From contig CALMJS010000009.1 of NCBI GenBank assembly GCA_937864535.1, positions 1 through 42,211 on the forward strand: DNA of 42,211 bases. Direction: 5' to 3'. The stretch is from an uncultured Paracoccaceae bacterium (GTDB taxonomy: Bacteria; Pseudomonadota; Alphaproteobacteria; Rhodobacterales; Rhodobacteraceae). The translations under genes were made by a program, and so were the position numbers. The notes under the pieces were generated by a model. That model was not told the DNA's origin and ran no database searches. It worked only from the letters and a program-made list of their open reading frames with translations. The first letter of the stretch is position 1. Each line of letters starts with the position of its first letter. Shown here piece by piece: positions 1-9,141 of the stretch.

Positions 1-1515
1 ATCTTCTGCTACCGCCGCTTTGGTCACAACGAAGGCGACGAGCCGATGTTCACCAACCCGGCGATGTACAACAACATCAAGCGTCACAAGACGACGCTGC
101 AACTGTACACCGAACGTCTGGTCAAGGACGGCCTGATCCCCGAAGGCGAAATCGAGGATATGAAGGCGCAGTTCCAGGCGACCCTGAACGAGGATTTCGA
201 GTCCGCCAAAGACTATAAGCCGAACAAGGCCGACTGGCTGGACGGCCGCTGGTCGCACATGGACCGTCAAAAGCAGGGCAAATACCAGCGCGGCAAAACC
301 GCGATCAAGGAAAAGACCCTGCTGGAAATCGGCAAGGCGCTGACCTCCTACCCGGAGACCTTCAACATCCACAAAACCGTGGCGCGCCAGTTGGACGCCA
401 AGGCCAAGATGTTTGAAAACGGCACCGGCTTTGACTGGGCAACTGCCGAGGCGCTGGCCTTTGGCTCGCTCCAGCTCGAAGGCTATCCGGTCCGCCTGTC
501 GGGTCAGGACGCCACCCGTGGCACCTTCTCGCAGCGCCATTCCGGTCTGATCGATCAGGAAACCGAAGAGCGGTACTACCCGCTCAACAACATCCGCGAA
601 GGCCAGGCTCAGTACGAAGTCATCGACTCGATGCTGTCGGAATACGCGGTGCTGGGCTTTGAATACGGCTACTCGCTGGCGGAACCGAACGCGCTGACCA
701 TGTGGGAAGCCCAGTTCGGCGATTTTGCCAACGGCGCGCAGATCATGTTCGACCAGTTCATCTGTTCCGGCGAATCCAAGTGGCTGCGGATGTCCGGTCT
801 GGTCATGCTGCTGCCCCACGGGTTCGAAGGTCAGGGGCCGGAACACTCCTCCGCCCGTCTCGAACGGTTCTTGCAGCTATGTGGCGGTGACAACTGGATC
901 GTGGCGAACTGCTCGACCCCGGCGAACTACTTCCACATCCTGCGCCGCCAGTTGCACCGCAACTTCCGTAAACCGCTGGTGCTGATGACGCCGAAATCGT
1001 TGCTGCGCCATCGCCTGTGCATCTCGGACGCCGCGGATTTCACCACCGGGTCGTCGTTCCACCGCGTCCTGTGGGATGATGCCGACACCGCCAAGCCGAC
1101 GGGCCGTTCCACCGCCACCCTGGTGGCCGACGAACAGATCAAGCGCGTGGTGATGTGTTCGGGCAAGGTCTACTATGACCTGCTCGAAGAGCGTGATGCC
1201 CGCGGCCTCGATGATGTCTATATCCTGCGGATCGAACAGTTCTATCCGTTCCCGGCCCAGTCGCTGATGAACGAACTGAAGCGGTTCCAGAACGCCGAAA
1301 TGGTCTGGTGTCAGGAAGAGCCCCGTAACCAGGGCGCTTGGACCTTTATCGAACCGAACATCGAATGGGTGCTGACCCGTTTGGATGCCAAGCACAAGCG
1401 CCCGGTCTACGTTGGCCGCGCCGCATCGGCCTCGCCGGCTACCGGCCTTGCCTCGCAACACAAAGCTCAACAAGAAGCCCTCGTGAACGAGGCGCTGACC
1501 ATCGAAGGGAAATAA
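1..1515 (+). CDS. sucA: 2-oxoglutarate dehydrogenase E1 component, 5'-truncated by the window
   Basis: This is the C-terminal 504 residues of the thiamine-diphosphate-dependent E1 subunit, which decarboxylates 2-oxoglutarate and transfers the succinyl group to the lipoyl arm of E2 in the TCA cycle. The frame is open from base 1, ahead of the first ATG at 46, and begins in the conserved [12 protein letters not shown] segment. Further SucA signatures are [14 protein letters not shown] (base 508 onward) and the [16 protein letters not shown] segment near base 814, followed by the C-terminal domain. Family members are about 940-990 residues, so roughly half the protein lies upstream. The stop is four bases before sucB, so the two are surely co-transcribed. 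Confidence 0.97.
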   Translation: MFCYRRFGHNEGDEPMFTNPAMYNNIKRHKTTLQLYTERLVKDGLIPEGEIEDMKAQFQATLNEDFESAKDYKPNKADWLDGRWSHMDRQKQGKYQRGKTAIKEKTLLEIGKALTSYPETFNIHKTVARQLDAKAKMFENGTGFDWATAEALAFGSLQLEGYPVRLSGQDATRGTFSQRHSGLIDQETEERYYPLNNIREGQAQYEVIDSMLSEYAVLGFEYGYSLAEPNALTMWEAQFGDFANGAQIMFDQFICSGESKWLRMSGLVMLLPHGFEGQGPEHSSARLERFLQLCGGDNWIVANCSTPANYFHILRRQLHRNFRKPLVLMTPKSLLRHRLCISDAADFTTGSSFHRVLWDDADTAKPTGRSTATLVADEQIKRVVMCSGKVYYDLLEERDARGLDDVYILRIEQFYPFPAQSLMNELKRFQNAEMVWCQEEPRNQGAWTFIEPNIEWVLTRLDAKHKRPVYVGRAASASPATGLASQHKAQQEALVNEALTIEGK

Positions 1516-1519
1516 GACA

Positions 1520-2722
1520 ATGAGCATCGAAGTCCGCGTCCCCACCCTGGGCGAAAGCGTCACCGAAGCCACCGTCGCAACTTGGTTCAAAAAGCCGGGC
1601 GATGCCGTCGCCGTCGACGAAATGCTCTGCGAGTTGGAAACCGATAAGGTCACGGTCGAGGTTCCCTCTCCGGCGGCTGGCGTTCTGGGCGAAATCATCG
1701 CTGCCGAAGGTGACACCGTCGGCGTCGACGCCCTGTTGGCCATGATCTCCGAAGGGGCTGGCGCTGTGGCTGCCCCTGCGGCCAAGCCTGCCGCTGCCGC
1801 CCCCGCTGCGGCTCCGGCCCCGGTTGCCACCGCCGCCCGGGACGTCGAGGACGCCCCCTCGGCCAAAAAACTGATGGCCGAAAACAACCTCGCCGCGGGT
1901 TCGGTCGCTGGCTCGGGCAAAGACGGCCGCGTCATGAAGGAAGACGTGCTCAAGGCCATCGCTGGCGGCGCTGCCGCTGCTCCGGCCGTGGCTTCGGCTC
2001 CTGCCGCACCGCGCGCCGCTGATGCCCGCGAAGAGCGCGTAAAAATGACCAAGCTGCGCCAGACCATCGCGCGCCGCCTCAAGGAATCGCAGAACACCGC
2101 CGCCATGCTGACCACCTACAACGAGGTGGACATGTCCGGCATCATGGGCCTGCGCAACGAATACAAGGACCTCTTCGAGAAGAAGCACAAAGTCAAACTC
2201 GGCTTCATGTCCTTCTTCGTCAAAGCCTGTTGCCACGCGCTCAAGGAAGTTCCCGAGGTCAACGCCGAAATCGACGGCACCGACATCGTCTACAAGAACT
2301 TCGTCAATATGGGCGTGGCTGTTGGCACCCCGACAGGTCTGGTGGTTCCGGTCCTGCGCGATGCCGATCAAAAGGGATTTGCCGCCATCGAAAAGGAAAT
2401 CGCCGAGCTCGGCGCCAAGGGTCGCGACGGCAAACTGTCGATGGCCGACATGCAGGGCGGCACCTTCACCATCTCGAACGGCGGCGTCTACGGCTCGCTG
2501 ATGTCCTCGCCGATCCTGAACCCGCCGCAATCGGGCATCCTCGGCATGCACAAGATCCAGGACCGCCCCGTGGTCGTGAACGGCCAGATCGTCATCCGCC
2601 CGATGATGTACCTCGCCCTCTCCTACGATCACCGCATCGTCGACGGCAAAGGCGCCGTGACCTTCCTCGTCCGCGTCAAGGAAGCCCTCGAGGATCCGCG
2701 CCGCCTGTTGATGGATCTGTGA
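1520..2722 (+). CDS. sucB: dihydrolipoyl succinyltransferase (E2 of 2-oxoglutarate dehydrogenase)
   Basis: This 400-aa core subunit carries the lipoyl arm and transfers succinyl to CoA. Domains in order: lipoyl domain at residues 1-75, with the modified lysine in ETDKVTVE (K43); an Ala/Pro-rich linker; the E3-binding domain at about 110-147; a second Ala/Pro linker; and the acyltransferase domain from about 172 to the end, with the catalytic motif SYDHRIVDG (H371, D375). All catalytic features are intact and the length is normal. It starts four bases after sucA. A strong hairpin terminator follows nine bases after the stop, so lpd downstream may not depend fully on read-through. Confidence 0.97.
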   Translation: MSIEVRVPTLGESVTEATVATWFKKPGDAVAVDEMLCELETDKVTVEVPSPAAGVLGEIIAAEGDTVGVDALLAMISEGAGAVAAPAAKPAAAAPAAAPAPVATAARDVEDAPSAKKLMAENNLAAGSVAGSGKDGRVMKEDVLKAIAGGAAAAPAVASAPAAPRAADAREERVKMTKLRQTIARRLKESQNTAAMLTTYNEVDMSGIMGLRNEYKDLFEKKHKVKLGFMSFFVKACCHALKEVPEVNAEIDGTDIVYKNFVNMGVAVGTPTGLVVPVLRDADQKGFAAIEKEIAELGAKGRDGKLSMADMQGGTFTISNGGVYGSLMSSPILNPPQSGILGMHKIQDRPVVVNGQIVIRPMMYLALSYDHRIVDGKGAVTFLVRVKEALEDPRRLLMDL

Positions 2723-2730
2723 TCCGATGG

Positions 2731-2764
2731 GTGAAAGGGACCCCCGCTTCCCTTTCACTTTTCT
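2731..2764 (+). terminator. Rho-independent terminator after sucB
   Basis: A perfect 10-bp stem (GTGAAAGGGA at 2731-2740 with TCCCTTTCAC at 2749-2758) and an 8-base loop are followed by TTTTCT. It lies just behind sucB and before the MAPEG gene. Confidence 0.8.
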
Positions 2765-2808
2765 AAAAATACCTTCGGGGGGTGCGGGGGGCAGACAGCC
2801 CCCCGCCC
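2765..2808. repeat. GC-rich intergenic palindromic motif (copy 1)
   Basis: An AATACC leader is followed by a G-rich tract and an 8-bp hairpin, CGGGGGGC (2785-2792) pairing with GCCCCCCG (2798-2805). A related arrangement (AATA-CC, G-rich tract, GGGGGC-AGA-GCCCCC hairpin) occurs at 5319-5370. From memory, such motifs are common between genes of Rhodobacteraceae. The function is unknown. Confidence 0.5.
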
Positions 2809-2849
2809 TCTCCATCCCAAACCGCCTTCGGCCCATTGGACTCTCGGAT

Positions 2850-3263
2850 ATGACCCCCGAACTCACCGTCCTCGCACTCTCGGCCCTGTTGCAGGGATGC
2901 CAGTTCGGCTGGATGTCGATCCGTGCCAACCTCGAGGTCGGCCCCGGCGTGACCACCTCGCCGCGCGACCCCGAACGCTTGCCCAAACCGCTGATGGAAA
3001 TGTTCAGCACCCGGACAGGACGCCTGATCCGCGCGATGAACAACCATTTCGAGGCTCTGATCCTCTTTACGATCGCGGTTCTCGTCGTGACGCTCGGCGA
3101 TAAGGCAACCGGATTTTCCGCGGCCTGCGCGTGGACCTACCTTGGCGCACGCCTGCTCTATGTCCCTGCCTATTTCTTTGGCTGGCGCCCGTGGCGCAGC
3201 CTGATCTGGATGGTCGGCTTTCTGGCCACCATGGCCATGATCCTATCCGCAATTCTATTCTGA
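2850..3263 (+). CDS. MAPEG family membrane protein
   Basis: This 137-aa protein has about four hydrophobic segments (near residues 1-20, 65-85, 92-110 and 115-137). The [13 protein letters not shown] stretch (about residues 56-68) matches the conserved Arg/Asn/Glu helix of the MAPEG superfamily (membrane-associated proteins in eicosanoid and glutathione metabolism). Bacterial members are mostly uncharacterised. The ATG at 2850 was preferred over an in-frame start at 2727, because the upstream reading crosses the sucB terminator and a GC-rich repeat. It sits between sucB and lpd on the same strand, 35 bases before lpd. I see nothing linking it to the dehydrogenase reaction. The family call is fairly confident and the role is unknown. 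Confidence 0.8.
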   Translation: MTPELTVLALSALLQGCQFGWMSIRANLEVGPGVTTSPRDPERLPKPLMEMFSTRTGRLIRAMNNHFEALILFTIAVLVVTLGDKATGFSAACAWTYLGARLLYVPAYFFGWRPWRSLIWMVGFLATMAMILSAILF

Positions 3264-3298
3264 TGCCGCGCCTCTGGGCGCAAACAAAGGAGACTAAG

Positions 3299-4687
3299 AT
3301 GTCCAGCTATGACGTGATCGTAATCGGCGCGGGCCCCGGCGGCTATGTCTGTGCCATCCGCTGCGCCCAGCTGGGTCTGAAAACCGCTGTGGTCGAAGGC
3401 CGCGACACCCTTGGCGGCACCTGCCTGAACGTGGGCTGCATCCCGTCCAAGGCGCTGCTGCACGCCTCGCATTCGCTGCACGAAGTCGAAGAAAACTTTG
3501 CCAAGATGGGCCTGAACGTCGCCAAGCCCGATGTCGATTGGGCGAAAATGCTCGATTACAAACAGGGCGTCATCGACGGCAACACCAAGGGCATCGAATT
3601 CCTGTTCAAAAAGAACAAGATCGACTGGATCAAAGGCTGGGCTTCGATCCCCGCAGCGGGCAAGGTGCAGGTCGGCGACGCCACCTATGACGCCAAGAGT
3701 ATCATCATTGCCTCCGGCTCCGAACCCTCGGCCCTGCCGGGCATCGAGGTGGACGAGGACACCGTTGTCACCTCGACCGGCGCGCTGGCTCTGAAAAAGG
3801 TCCCCGCCTCGATGGTCGTGATTGGCGCGGGCGTGATCGGCCTCGAACTCGGTTCGGTCTACAAACGTCTGGGCACCGAGGTAACGGTGGTCGAATACCT
3901 CGACGTCATCACCCCCGGCATGGACGGCGAGGTCCAGAAAACCTTCCAGAAAATGCTGCAAAAGCAGGGGCTGAAGTTCGTCATGGGCGCTGCCGTTCAG
4001 GGCGTGACCAAGGGCGACGGCAAAAACACCGTCACTTACAAACTGCGCAAGGACGACAGCGAAGCCTCGCTCGACGCCGAAGTCGTTCTGGTCGCCACCG
4101 GTCGCCGCCCCTTCACCGCCGGTCTCGGCCTTGAAGCCTTGGGCGTGCAAATGACCGCGCGCGGCCAGATCGCCACCAACGGCCACTACGCCACCAACGT
4201 GCCGGGCATCTACGCCATCGGTGACGCCATCGAGGGCCCGATGCTCGCCCACAAGGCCGAAGACGAAGGCATGGCCGTCGCCGAGGTGATCGCCGGTCAG
4301 GCAGGCCACGTGAATTACGACGTCATTCCCGGCGTGATCTACACCGCCCCCGAGGTCGCCTCTGTCGGCAAAACCGAAGAGCAGCTGAAGTCCGAAGGCC
4401 GCGCCTATAAGGTCGGCAAATTCTCCTTCATGGGCAATGGCCGCGCCAAGGCCGTGTTCATGGGCGACGGCTTTGTCAAACTCTTGGCTGACAAAGAAAC
4501 CGACCGCATCCTCGGCTGCCACATCATTGGACCGGCTGCCGGCGATCTGATCCACGAGGTTTGCGTTGCCATGGAATTCGGCGCCGCCGCCGAGGATCTG
4601 GCCCGCACCTGCCATGCGCACCCGACCTTCTCCGAAGCGGTGCGCGAGGCCGCACTGGCCTGTGGCGACGGCCCGATCCACAGCTGA
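3299..4687 (+). CDS. lpd: dihydrolipoyl dehydrogenase (E3)
   Basis: This 462-aa FAD flavoenzyme reoxidises the dihydrolipoyl arm of 2-oxo acid dehydrogenases using NAD. Visible features are the N-terminal FAD-binding [10 protein letters not shown] motif (residues 10-19), the redox disulfide in [11 protein letters not shown] (C42 and C47), the NAD-binding [12 protein letters not shown] Rossmann motif near residue 180, a second FAD motif ending in YAIGDA, and the C-terminal catalytic pair in HPTFSE (H441, E446). The start at 3299 follows an AAGGAGA ribosome binding site; an in-frame start at 3131 would overlap the MAPEG gene and add a non-homologous leader. The third catalytic gene of the complex, it is followed by a clear terminator. 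Confidence 0.97.
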   Translation: MSSYDVIVIGAGPGGYVCAIRCAQLGLKTAVVEGRDTLGGTCLNVGCIPSKALLHASHSLHEVEENFAKMGLNVAKPDVDWAKMLDYKQGVIDGNTKGIEFLFKKNKIDWIKGWASIPAAGKVQVGDATYDAKSIIIASGSEPSALPGIEVDEDTVVTSTGALALKKVPASMVVIGAGVIGLELGSVYKRLGTEVTVVEYLDVITPGMDGEVQKTFQKMLQKQGLKFVMGAAVQGVTKGDGKNTVTYKLRKDDSEASLDAEVVLVATGRRPFTAGLGLEALGVQMTARGQIATNGHYATNVPGIYAIGDAIEGPMLAHKAEDEGMAVAEVIAGQAGHVNYDVIPGVIYTAPEVASVGKTEEQLKSEGRAYKVGKFSFMGNGRAKAVFMGDGFVKLLADKETDRILGCHIIGPAAGDLIHEVCVAMEFGAAAEDLARTCHAHPTFSEAVREAALACGDGPIHS

Positions 4688-4709
4688 TCCCGACGCACCT
4701 CGAAACCCA

Positions 4710-4740
4710 AAGGGCGGCCAACTACGGCCGCCCTTATTCC
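4710..4740 (+). terminator. Rho-independent terminator after lpd
   Basis: A perfect 10-bp stem (AAGGGCGGCC at 4710-4719 with GGCCGCCCTT at 4726-4735) has a 6-base loop and is followed by ATTCCTTT. It ends the sucA-sucB-lpd block and faces the convergent thioesterase gene. Confidence 0.75.
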
Positions 4741-4759
4741 TTTCCTACAGCGACAGCGC

Positions 4760-5245
4760 TCAAACGGCCCGCCCCCGTGCCGCGGCATCCATCCGCTCTG
4801 CATGTTCACGGCGCAGCTCTCTGCGCAACTCCGCAGCCCGCCAGCGACGCTGTTCGACCTCGCCCTCCGGCACGAACTGCGGCACCGGCACAGGTCGCCC
4901 GTCATCATCGACGGCAATCATCGTGAAATAGCAGGAATTCGTGTGCCGCCGGGTCCGCGACCTGATATTTTCGGCCTCCACCCGGATACCAACCTCCATA
5001 GAGCTGCGCCCGATCAGATTGATCGCCGCCCGAAAGGTCACCAACTCCCCGACGTGGATCGGCTCTTTGAACGTCACCTGATCCACCGACAGCGTCACCG
5101 TGTAGCGCCCCGAAAACCGCGAAGCGCAGGAAAACGCCACCCGATCCAGATGGTTCAGCAGCGCACCGCCATGCACCTTGCCGGAAAAATTCGCCATATC
5201 CGGCGTCATCAATTCGATCATTTCCAGATAACGATTTTCGTCCAT
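4760..5245 (-). CDS. hotdog-fold acyl-CoA thioesterase (YciA/BACH-like)
   Basis: This 161-aa single-hotdog protein probably hydrolyses fatty acyl-CoA thioesters in the cytoplasm. The family signature is the segment around VHGGALLNHLDRVAF (about residues 25-39), where the central helix carries the acidic catalytic residue, followed by the strands VTLSVDQVTFKEP and the SCYFTMIAVD strand. The C-terminus is Arg/Glu-rich. The ATG at 5245 sits behind an AGGGGCG ribosome binding site; an immediately preceding GTG at 5248 would add one residue. It stands alone and converges on lpd. The family is clear but the substrate chain length cannot be read from the sequence. Confidence 0.88.
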   Translation of the reverse strand: MDENRYLEMIELMTPDMANFSGKVHGGALLNHLDRVAFSCASRFSGRYTVTLSVDQVTFKEPIHVGELVTFRAAINLIGRSSMEVGIRVEAENIRSRTRRHTNSCYFTMIAVDDDGRPVPVPQFVPEGEVEQRRWRAAELRRELRREHAERMDAAARGRAV

Positions 5246-5318
5246 CACCGCCCCCTATTGCCCGATTTCTACAACCCCAACCCCCAAACAAACGCAAGCC
5301 CGCCCTGCCTTTGTGCCC

Positions 5319-5370
5319 CAAATATCCCGGGGGAGCCGCAGCGCGGCGGGGGCAGAGCCCCCTTTTTCAC
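5319..5370. repeat. GC-rich intergenic palindromic motif (copy 2)
   Basis: An AATATCCCGGGGG leader is followed by a GC-rich tract and the hairpin GGGGGC (5348-5353) with GCCCCC (5357-5362), then five T. It resembles copy 1 at 2765-2808. Although terminator-shaped, no gene on the plus strand ends just before it. Confidence 0.45.
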
Positions 5371-5443
5371 CACCTGACCGTCAGAACGCCAAAGGAATGC
5401 CACGATCCGCATTTACGAAACGTTAACCAGCCGGAGATCCCCT

Positions 5444-5974
5444 ATGCCAAGCTTTCTTTTGGACGCGCTTTCGCAGGCGCAAACCTGGGCCCTGTCCCTC
5501 TCCCAGCAGACCCTTATTCTCGCGCTAGCGGCACTCTTGGGCATTGCCGCGCTCATGATGTTCGCGTCGGTCCGCAAACAACGCAGCCGGGCCCGAGAGG
5601 AGGTCGCGGTTCAGGCGATGGCGGCGATTTGCTATATCGTCACCGCCCAGCCCCACGCCATCGCCCCGTCCGACATCGGCGTGATACAGCAGCAACTGCA
5701 CAAACACTTTGGTCGGCGCTATACCCGCGATCAACTGTGGGAAATGTTGGACTATACCGCCTCGGATCGTGACATCCTCGACATGATCGGCAACGACCTG
5801 CCAGCGTCCATCCGTCCGATAATCATCGAGACCGCCCTGCGGGTCGCGACGCTCTCCGGCCCCCTCGGACGCCCCGCCTATCAGGCCATGCGCGACATTT
5901 CCGATAAATTGAACCTCACGGCAGAGGACATACGCAGGGTTCTGGCCAACCTCGCCCCGGCGCAAACGGCCTAG
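5444..5974 (+). CDS. membrane-anchored TerB-like protein
   Basis: This 176-aa protein is of unknown function. One hydrophobic segment (about residues 21-43) is followed by basic residues (RKQRSRAR), which suggests an N-terminal anchor with a cytoplasmic remainder. The C-terminal 60-70 residues (ETALRVATLSGPLGRPAYQA onward) form a helical pattern with small and acidic turns that resembles TerB/DjlA-type domains; this resemblance is a judgement by eye. The gene is monocistronic, and its stop overlaps that of the convergent GntR gene (shared CTAG at 5971-5974). Confidence 0.75.
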   Translation: MPSFLLDALSQAQTWALSLSQQTLILALAALLGIAALMMFASVRKQRSRAREEVAVQAMAAICYIVTAQPHAIAPSDIGVIQQQLHKHFGRRYTRDQLWEMLDYTASDRDILDMIGNDLPASIRPIIIETALRVATLSGPLGRPAYQAMRDISDKLNLTAEDIRRVLANLAPAQTA

Positions 5975-6621
5975 CTGCGCAGTAGCCGCAGTCCTTGGGT
6001 CACGTCGGTCCGCACCGCCAGCCGCAGCCCCGGCTCATCCCCCGCCTTGAGCGCGGCAAGGATCAGTTTGTGATGATAGGGCGGGTCCTTGCGATTGAGC
6101 CGCCCGTAGAGTGCCCGCATCGTCGGCCCCAATTGCAGCCAGACGGTTTCTGTCATCGCCAGCATCGCCGGGGCCTGCGCCCGCAGATAGAGCGTGCGGT
6201 GAAACTCGAGGTTCATCCGAATATAACCCGAGGCATCGTGGCGCGCGACCATCTGGCTGACGCCTTGGTTGATCGCCTCTAACCTCTCGATCAGCGCAAA
6301 GTGCGCCCTCGGCAGCGCCCGACTGGCCAGTTCCGGCTCCAGCAGGGCGCGCAGGGTCGCCAATTCTTCGATCCGTTCGTTCGACAACTCGGGCGTGGAT
6401 ACCCTGCCAGAAGAGGACAAGAACAGCGCCCCTTCCGCCACCAATCGCCGGACAGCCTCACGCGCGGGGGTCATCGACACATCGAATTGTTTGCCGATCC
6501 CGCGCAGGGTCAGGGCCGCCCCCGGCGCGATTTCGCCGTGCATCACCTGCGTGCGCAGGGCGCGATAGACCCGTTCGTGGGCCGCGGCGGTACTATCTAT
6601 AGGTCGGGTCGTCGGAAGCAT
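5971..6621 (-). CDS. GntR family transcriptional regulator, FCD subfamily
   Basis: This 216-aa DNA-binding regulator has an N-terminal winged helix at about residues 15-80 (RVYRALRTQVMHGEIAPG, then the recognition region MTPAREAVRRLVAEG). A helical FCD effector domain follows, with the metal/ligand residues typical of the family (the RMNLEFHRTLY segment and the late HH of PPYHHKLI). FCD members usually sense carboxylated metabolites; the ligand here is unknown. The ATG lies nine bases from a perfect 12-bp palindrome (6631-6642), which suggests autorepression. It is 37 bases downstream of the YgjP-type gene on the same strand. Its stop overlaps the convergent membrane protein gene. Confidence 0.92.
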   Translation of the reverse strand: MLPTTRPIDSTAAAHERVYRALRTQVMHGEIAPGAALTLRGIGKQFDVSMTPAREAVRRLVAEGALFLSSSGRVSTPELSNERIEELATLRALLEPELASRALPRAHFALIERLEAINQGVSQMVARHDASGYIRMNLEFHRTLYLRAQAPAMLAMTETVWLQLGPTMRALYGRLNRKDPPYHHKLILAALKAGDEPGLRLAVRTDVTQGLRLLRS

Positions 6622-6630
6622 GATGCCGAG

Positions 6631-6642
6631 TTGTGATCACAA
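6631..6642. promoter_or_regulatory. candidate GntR/FCD operator
   Basis: TTGTGATCACAA is a perfect 12-bp palindrome between the YgjP-type gene and the GntR gene start (6621). The TTGT-N4-ACAA layout fits the t.GT-N(0-3)-AC.a pattern known for FadR/FCD regulators, with a spacer one base longer. Autoregulation is inferred. Confidence 0.45.
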
Positions 6643-6658
6643 TGGCAGCCGCCGTCAA

Positions 6659-7372
6659 TCACCCAAAACGCGTCTGATGCAGCAAATGCCCCTGCGATTT
6701 AAGCCAGCCGCGATGCCGTACGTAGTCCGGACACAGGCGTTCTACCACCGACCAGAAGGCCGGCGAATGGTTCATTTCTGCCAAATGCGCGACCTCATGG
6801 GCCGCAACATAGTCCAGCACCTCGTCCGGGGCGAGGATCAGACGCCATGAATACATCAACTCGCCTCGCGAATTGCAGGACCCCCAGCGCGACCGCGTAT
6901 CGCGCAGCGTCAGCTTGCTATAGCTCCTGCCCAGTTGCGCCGCATAGCGATCTGACGCGGCTGCCAGCGCATCGCGGGCCTGTGCCTTGGCGTAGGCCTG
7001 TAGGCGGGCGCCGATCTGCTCGGCCTCGCCCGGCACATGAATGGCCCCGTCAGACACGACGATCTTGCGCCCCTGCCCCGGTACGATGTCCAGTGACTGC
7101 CCGCGCCACAGCATCCGCGTCCCAAAGGTCAAAACCGATTCGCCGCCAATCTGGCTCAGGTGGCCGCGCAGCCAGTTTTCTTTTTCCCGAGCAAAGTCCA
7201 AGGCTTCGGAATCCGGCACATGCGTCGGCATCGTCAGCGTCACGCGGCCTGTCGAGCGGGAAATCCGCAACGAAATACGCCGCGCCCGCGCCGAACGACG
7301 CAGACTGAGGGAAATTGGGGGGTTGCCAGACAGGATCGCGCGTCCCATAACCACCTTCTTGAGATCGACCAT
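6659..7372 (-). CDS. YgjP-type (DUF45) zinc metallopeptidase
   Basis: This 237-aa putative soluble metalloprotease belongs to the YgjP/WLM-like group. The zinc site is in AAHEVAHLAEMNHS, with H192, E193 and H196 plus a probable third ligand at H202. Just upstream is the family-typical DTRSRWGSCNSRG segment. Length is normal. The ATG start at 7372 is read divergently from the TIGR02300 gene (7454), with 81 bases between them. Physiological substrates of this family are not established. Confidence 0.9.
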   Translation of the reverse strand: MVDLKKVVMGRAILSGNPPISLSLRRSARARRISLRISRSTGRVTLTMPTHVPDSEALDFAREKENWLRGHLSQIGGESVLTFGTRMLWRGQSLDIVPGQGRKIVVSDGAIHVPGEAEQIGARLQAYAKAQARDALAAASDRYAAQLGRSYSKLTLRDTRSRWGSCNSRGELMYSWRLILAPDEVLDYVAAHEVAHLAEMNHSPAFWSVVERLCPDYVRHRGWLKSQGHLLHQTRFG

Positions 7373-7453
7373 GCCAAAGGCTTTGACACTCTGCCTAGCT
7401 TATGGCAGGTGGCACCGATCCACCGCAAGAGCGTGACAGTTGAAGGGATAGCC

Positions 7454-7771
7454 ATGCCCAAGGAAGAATGGGGTACCAAACGCATCTGCCCGACCACAGG
7501 CAAGCGTTTTTACGACCTGAACCGCGTGCCGATCGTAAGCCCCTACACGGGCGAGATCGTGAACATCGACGTAGCCAAGACCCGTACGATGGTCGCGGAC
7601 GCCGAGGACGCGCAGACCAAGAAACTGCAGATGTCGGATGAAGACGACGATCTGTTGCTGGACGACGACAACGACGTCGATCTGGATGACGACGTTCTGG
7701 ACGAAGACGAAGACGATGATAACGTCTCGTTCGACGATCTGGGCGACGTTGCCGCCGACGACGAAGACTAA
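7454..7771 (+). CDS. TIGR02300 family protein (FYDLN acid domain)
   Basis: This 105-aa protein has a short N-terminal zinc-ribbon-like module (GTKRICPTTGKRFYDLNRVP, residues 7-26, with the FYDLN motif) followed by IVSPYTGE. The C-terminal half is extremely acidic, dominated by Asp (about residues 55-105). This matches the alphaproteobacterial FYDLN-acid family of unknown function. The ATG at 7454 was chosen because homology begins at MPKEEWGTK; the 294-base in-frame extension to 7160 runs over the divergent YgjP gene. Only one Cys is present, so metal binding is doubtful. Confidence 0.9.
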   Translation: MPKEEWGTKRICPTTGKRFYDLNRVPIVSPYTGEIVNIDVAKTRTMVADAEDAQTKKLQMSDEDDDLLLDDDNDVDLDDDVLDEDEDDDNVSFDDLGDVAADDED

Positions 7772-7889
7772 GCTGTCGTTGTAAAAATTCTGGTTCGGGC
7801 GTTTTTGCTCTTGCACCCGCCCGAGCCTCCGACTAATTAGCCCGCACATCGGCGGAAACACCGATGTGACGGCAAAATAGCCGAAAAAC

Positions 7890-7965
<76 letters not shown>

Positions 7966-8036
7966 AATCCCTCGCAGGTCAGACAGACACGTCCCCTGCC
8001 CTGCCGCGCAAGCAGGTAAAACCCAGGCGCGAAGAT

Positions 8037-8112
<76 letters not shown>

Positions 8113-8257
8113 ATTTCCCAATGAAATTCATACACTAACGCGGAACGCGCACAGTTTGGCTGTGGTCTATCGCCGATCTTGATCCTGATCGCACCATCGG
8201 ACAGTCGTCCGGGCGTGGGTGAGACGTCCCTTGCCGCGTGTAACCCGCCCCGCCGAT

Positions 8258-8992
8258 CTACTGGAAAATCGCCGCGATCTCTGCCTCGCCCAGCAGGGTC
8301 CACTGACCGGGACGCAGGTCGTCCGGCAGGGTAAGGCCGCCCAGACTTTCGCGGTGCAGGTCCTCGACGTGGTTTCCTGTGGCGGCAAACATGCGGCGGA
8401 CCTGATGGTATCGCCCTTCGTATACGCTCAGAAGGGCCTCAGTCGGCGACAGGACCTCTAGTTCGGCAGGTGCCAGCGGCTTGTCCTCGCCCTCCAGCAT
8501 CACTGTGCCAGAGGCAAACAGATCGCCCTCGCTGCCCGTCAGCGGGCGGGCCAGCTTGGCGCGATAGGTCTTTTTGACGTGCCGCTTGGGACTGATGACA
8601 CGGTGCAAGAGATCGCCGTCATCCGTCAACAACAGCAGACCCGAGGTCTGTTTATCCAGTCGGCCAATCGTGGAAATCGTCGGGTTTCGCGACTTCCAGC
8701 GCGCAGGCAAAATATCATAGACCAACGGGCCGGTTTCCTTGTGGGAACAGGTCATGCCCAATGGTTTGTTCAAGAGAATGACCATGCCCACGACAGGATC
8801 GAGCGGCTCGCCATCAATCGTCATGCGCGTCGGCAAATCGCGCGTGACGGGGATGCGCCGGGTCACGTCAAGGAGGTCGGCACCGTCCAGAGTGATGCCG
8901 CCAGCCCGCGCCATCAGTGCCATTTCCCTGCGAGAGCCGTAGCCCATCGAGGACAACAACTTATCGACGCGGGAGGTTGCAGTCTTGGCCAT
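8258..8992 (-). CDS. rsuA: 16S rRNA pseudouridine synthase (RsuA family)
   Basis: This 244-aa RNA-modifying enzyme probably forms pseudouridine at 16S rRNA position 516 or an equivalent site. An N-terminal S4-like RNA-binding domain (residues 6-50, RVDKLLSSMGYGSRREM) is followed by the catalytic domain starting at VILLNKPLGM. The catalytic aspartate lies in IGRLDKQTSGLLLLT (D113). The later signatures HRVISPKRHVKKTY and YEGRYHQVRRMFA are typical of the RsuA/RluB/RluE/RluF group. The domain set and length favour RsuA, but RluE/F-like specificity is possible. It stands alone, ending 145 bases from the tRNA pair on the opposite strand. Confidence 0.88.
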   Translation of the reverse strand: MAKTATSRVDKLLSSMGYGSRREMALMARAGGITLDGADLLDVTRRIPVTRDLPTRMTIDGEPLDPVVGMVILLNKPLGMTCSHKETGPLVYDILPARWKSRNPTISTIGRLDKQTSGLLLLTDDGDLLHRVISPKRHVKKTYRAKLARPLTGSEGDLFASGTVMLEGEDKPLAPAELEVLSPTEALLSVYEGRYHQVRRMFAATGNHVEDLHRESLGGLTLPDDLRPGQWTLLGEAEIAAIFQ

Positions 8993-9141
8993 GGGTCCTG
9001 GATGCTCGTGCTGAAGTGCGAGAATGGAGATGCGGAGTTTTCGCCGCAGAGGGCTGCCTGACGGTGTAATGAAAGCGCGGCCCTTGTTAAAGCCGCCATT
9101 TTCCCGTTTTACGGTCCCTCGCCTTCCTTTGGCATCGGCGG

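Noticed and set aside
877-2115. Long minus-strand frame opposite sucA and sucB
   Set aside because: It is antisense to two well-conserved genes, has low-complexity Ala/Arg composition, and is explained by GC-rich codon bias.
3170-4681. 503-codon minus-strand frame opposite lpd
   Set aside because: It is a shadow of the lpd codons with His/Asp/Gly-rich nonsense composition and no ribosome binding site.
7792-7827. Hairpin after the TIGR02300 gene (GGTTCGGGCG with CGCCCGAGCC)
   Set aside because: The loop is 16 bases and no T-run follows, so it is not convincing as a terminator.
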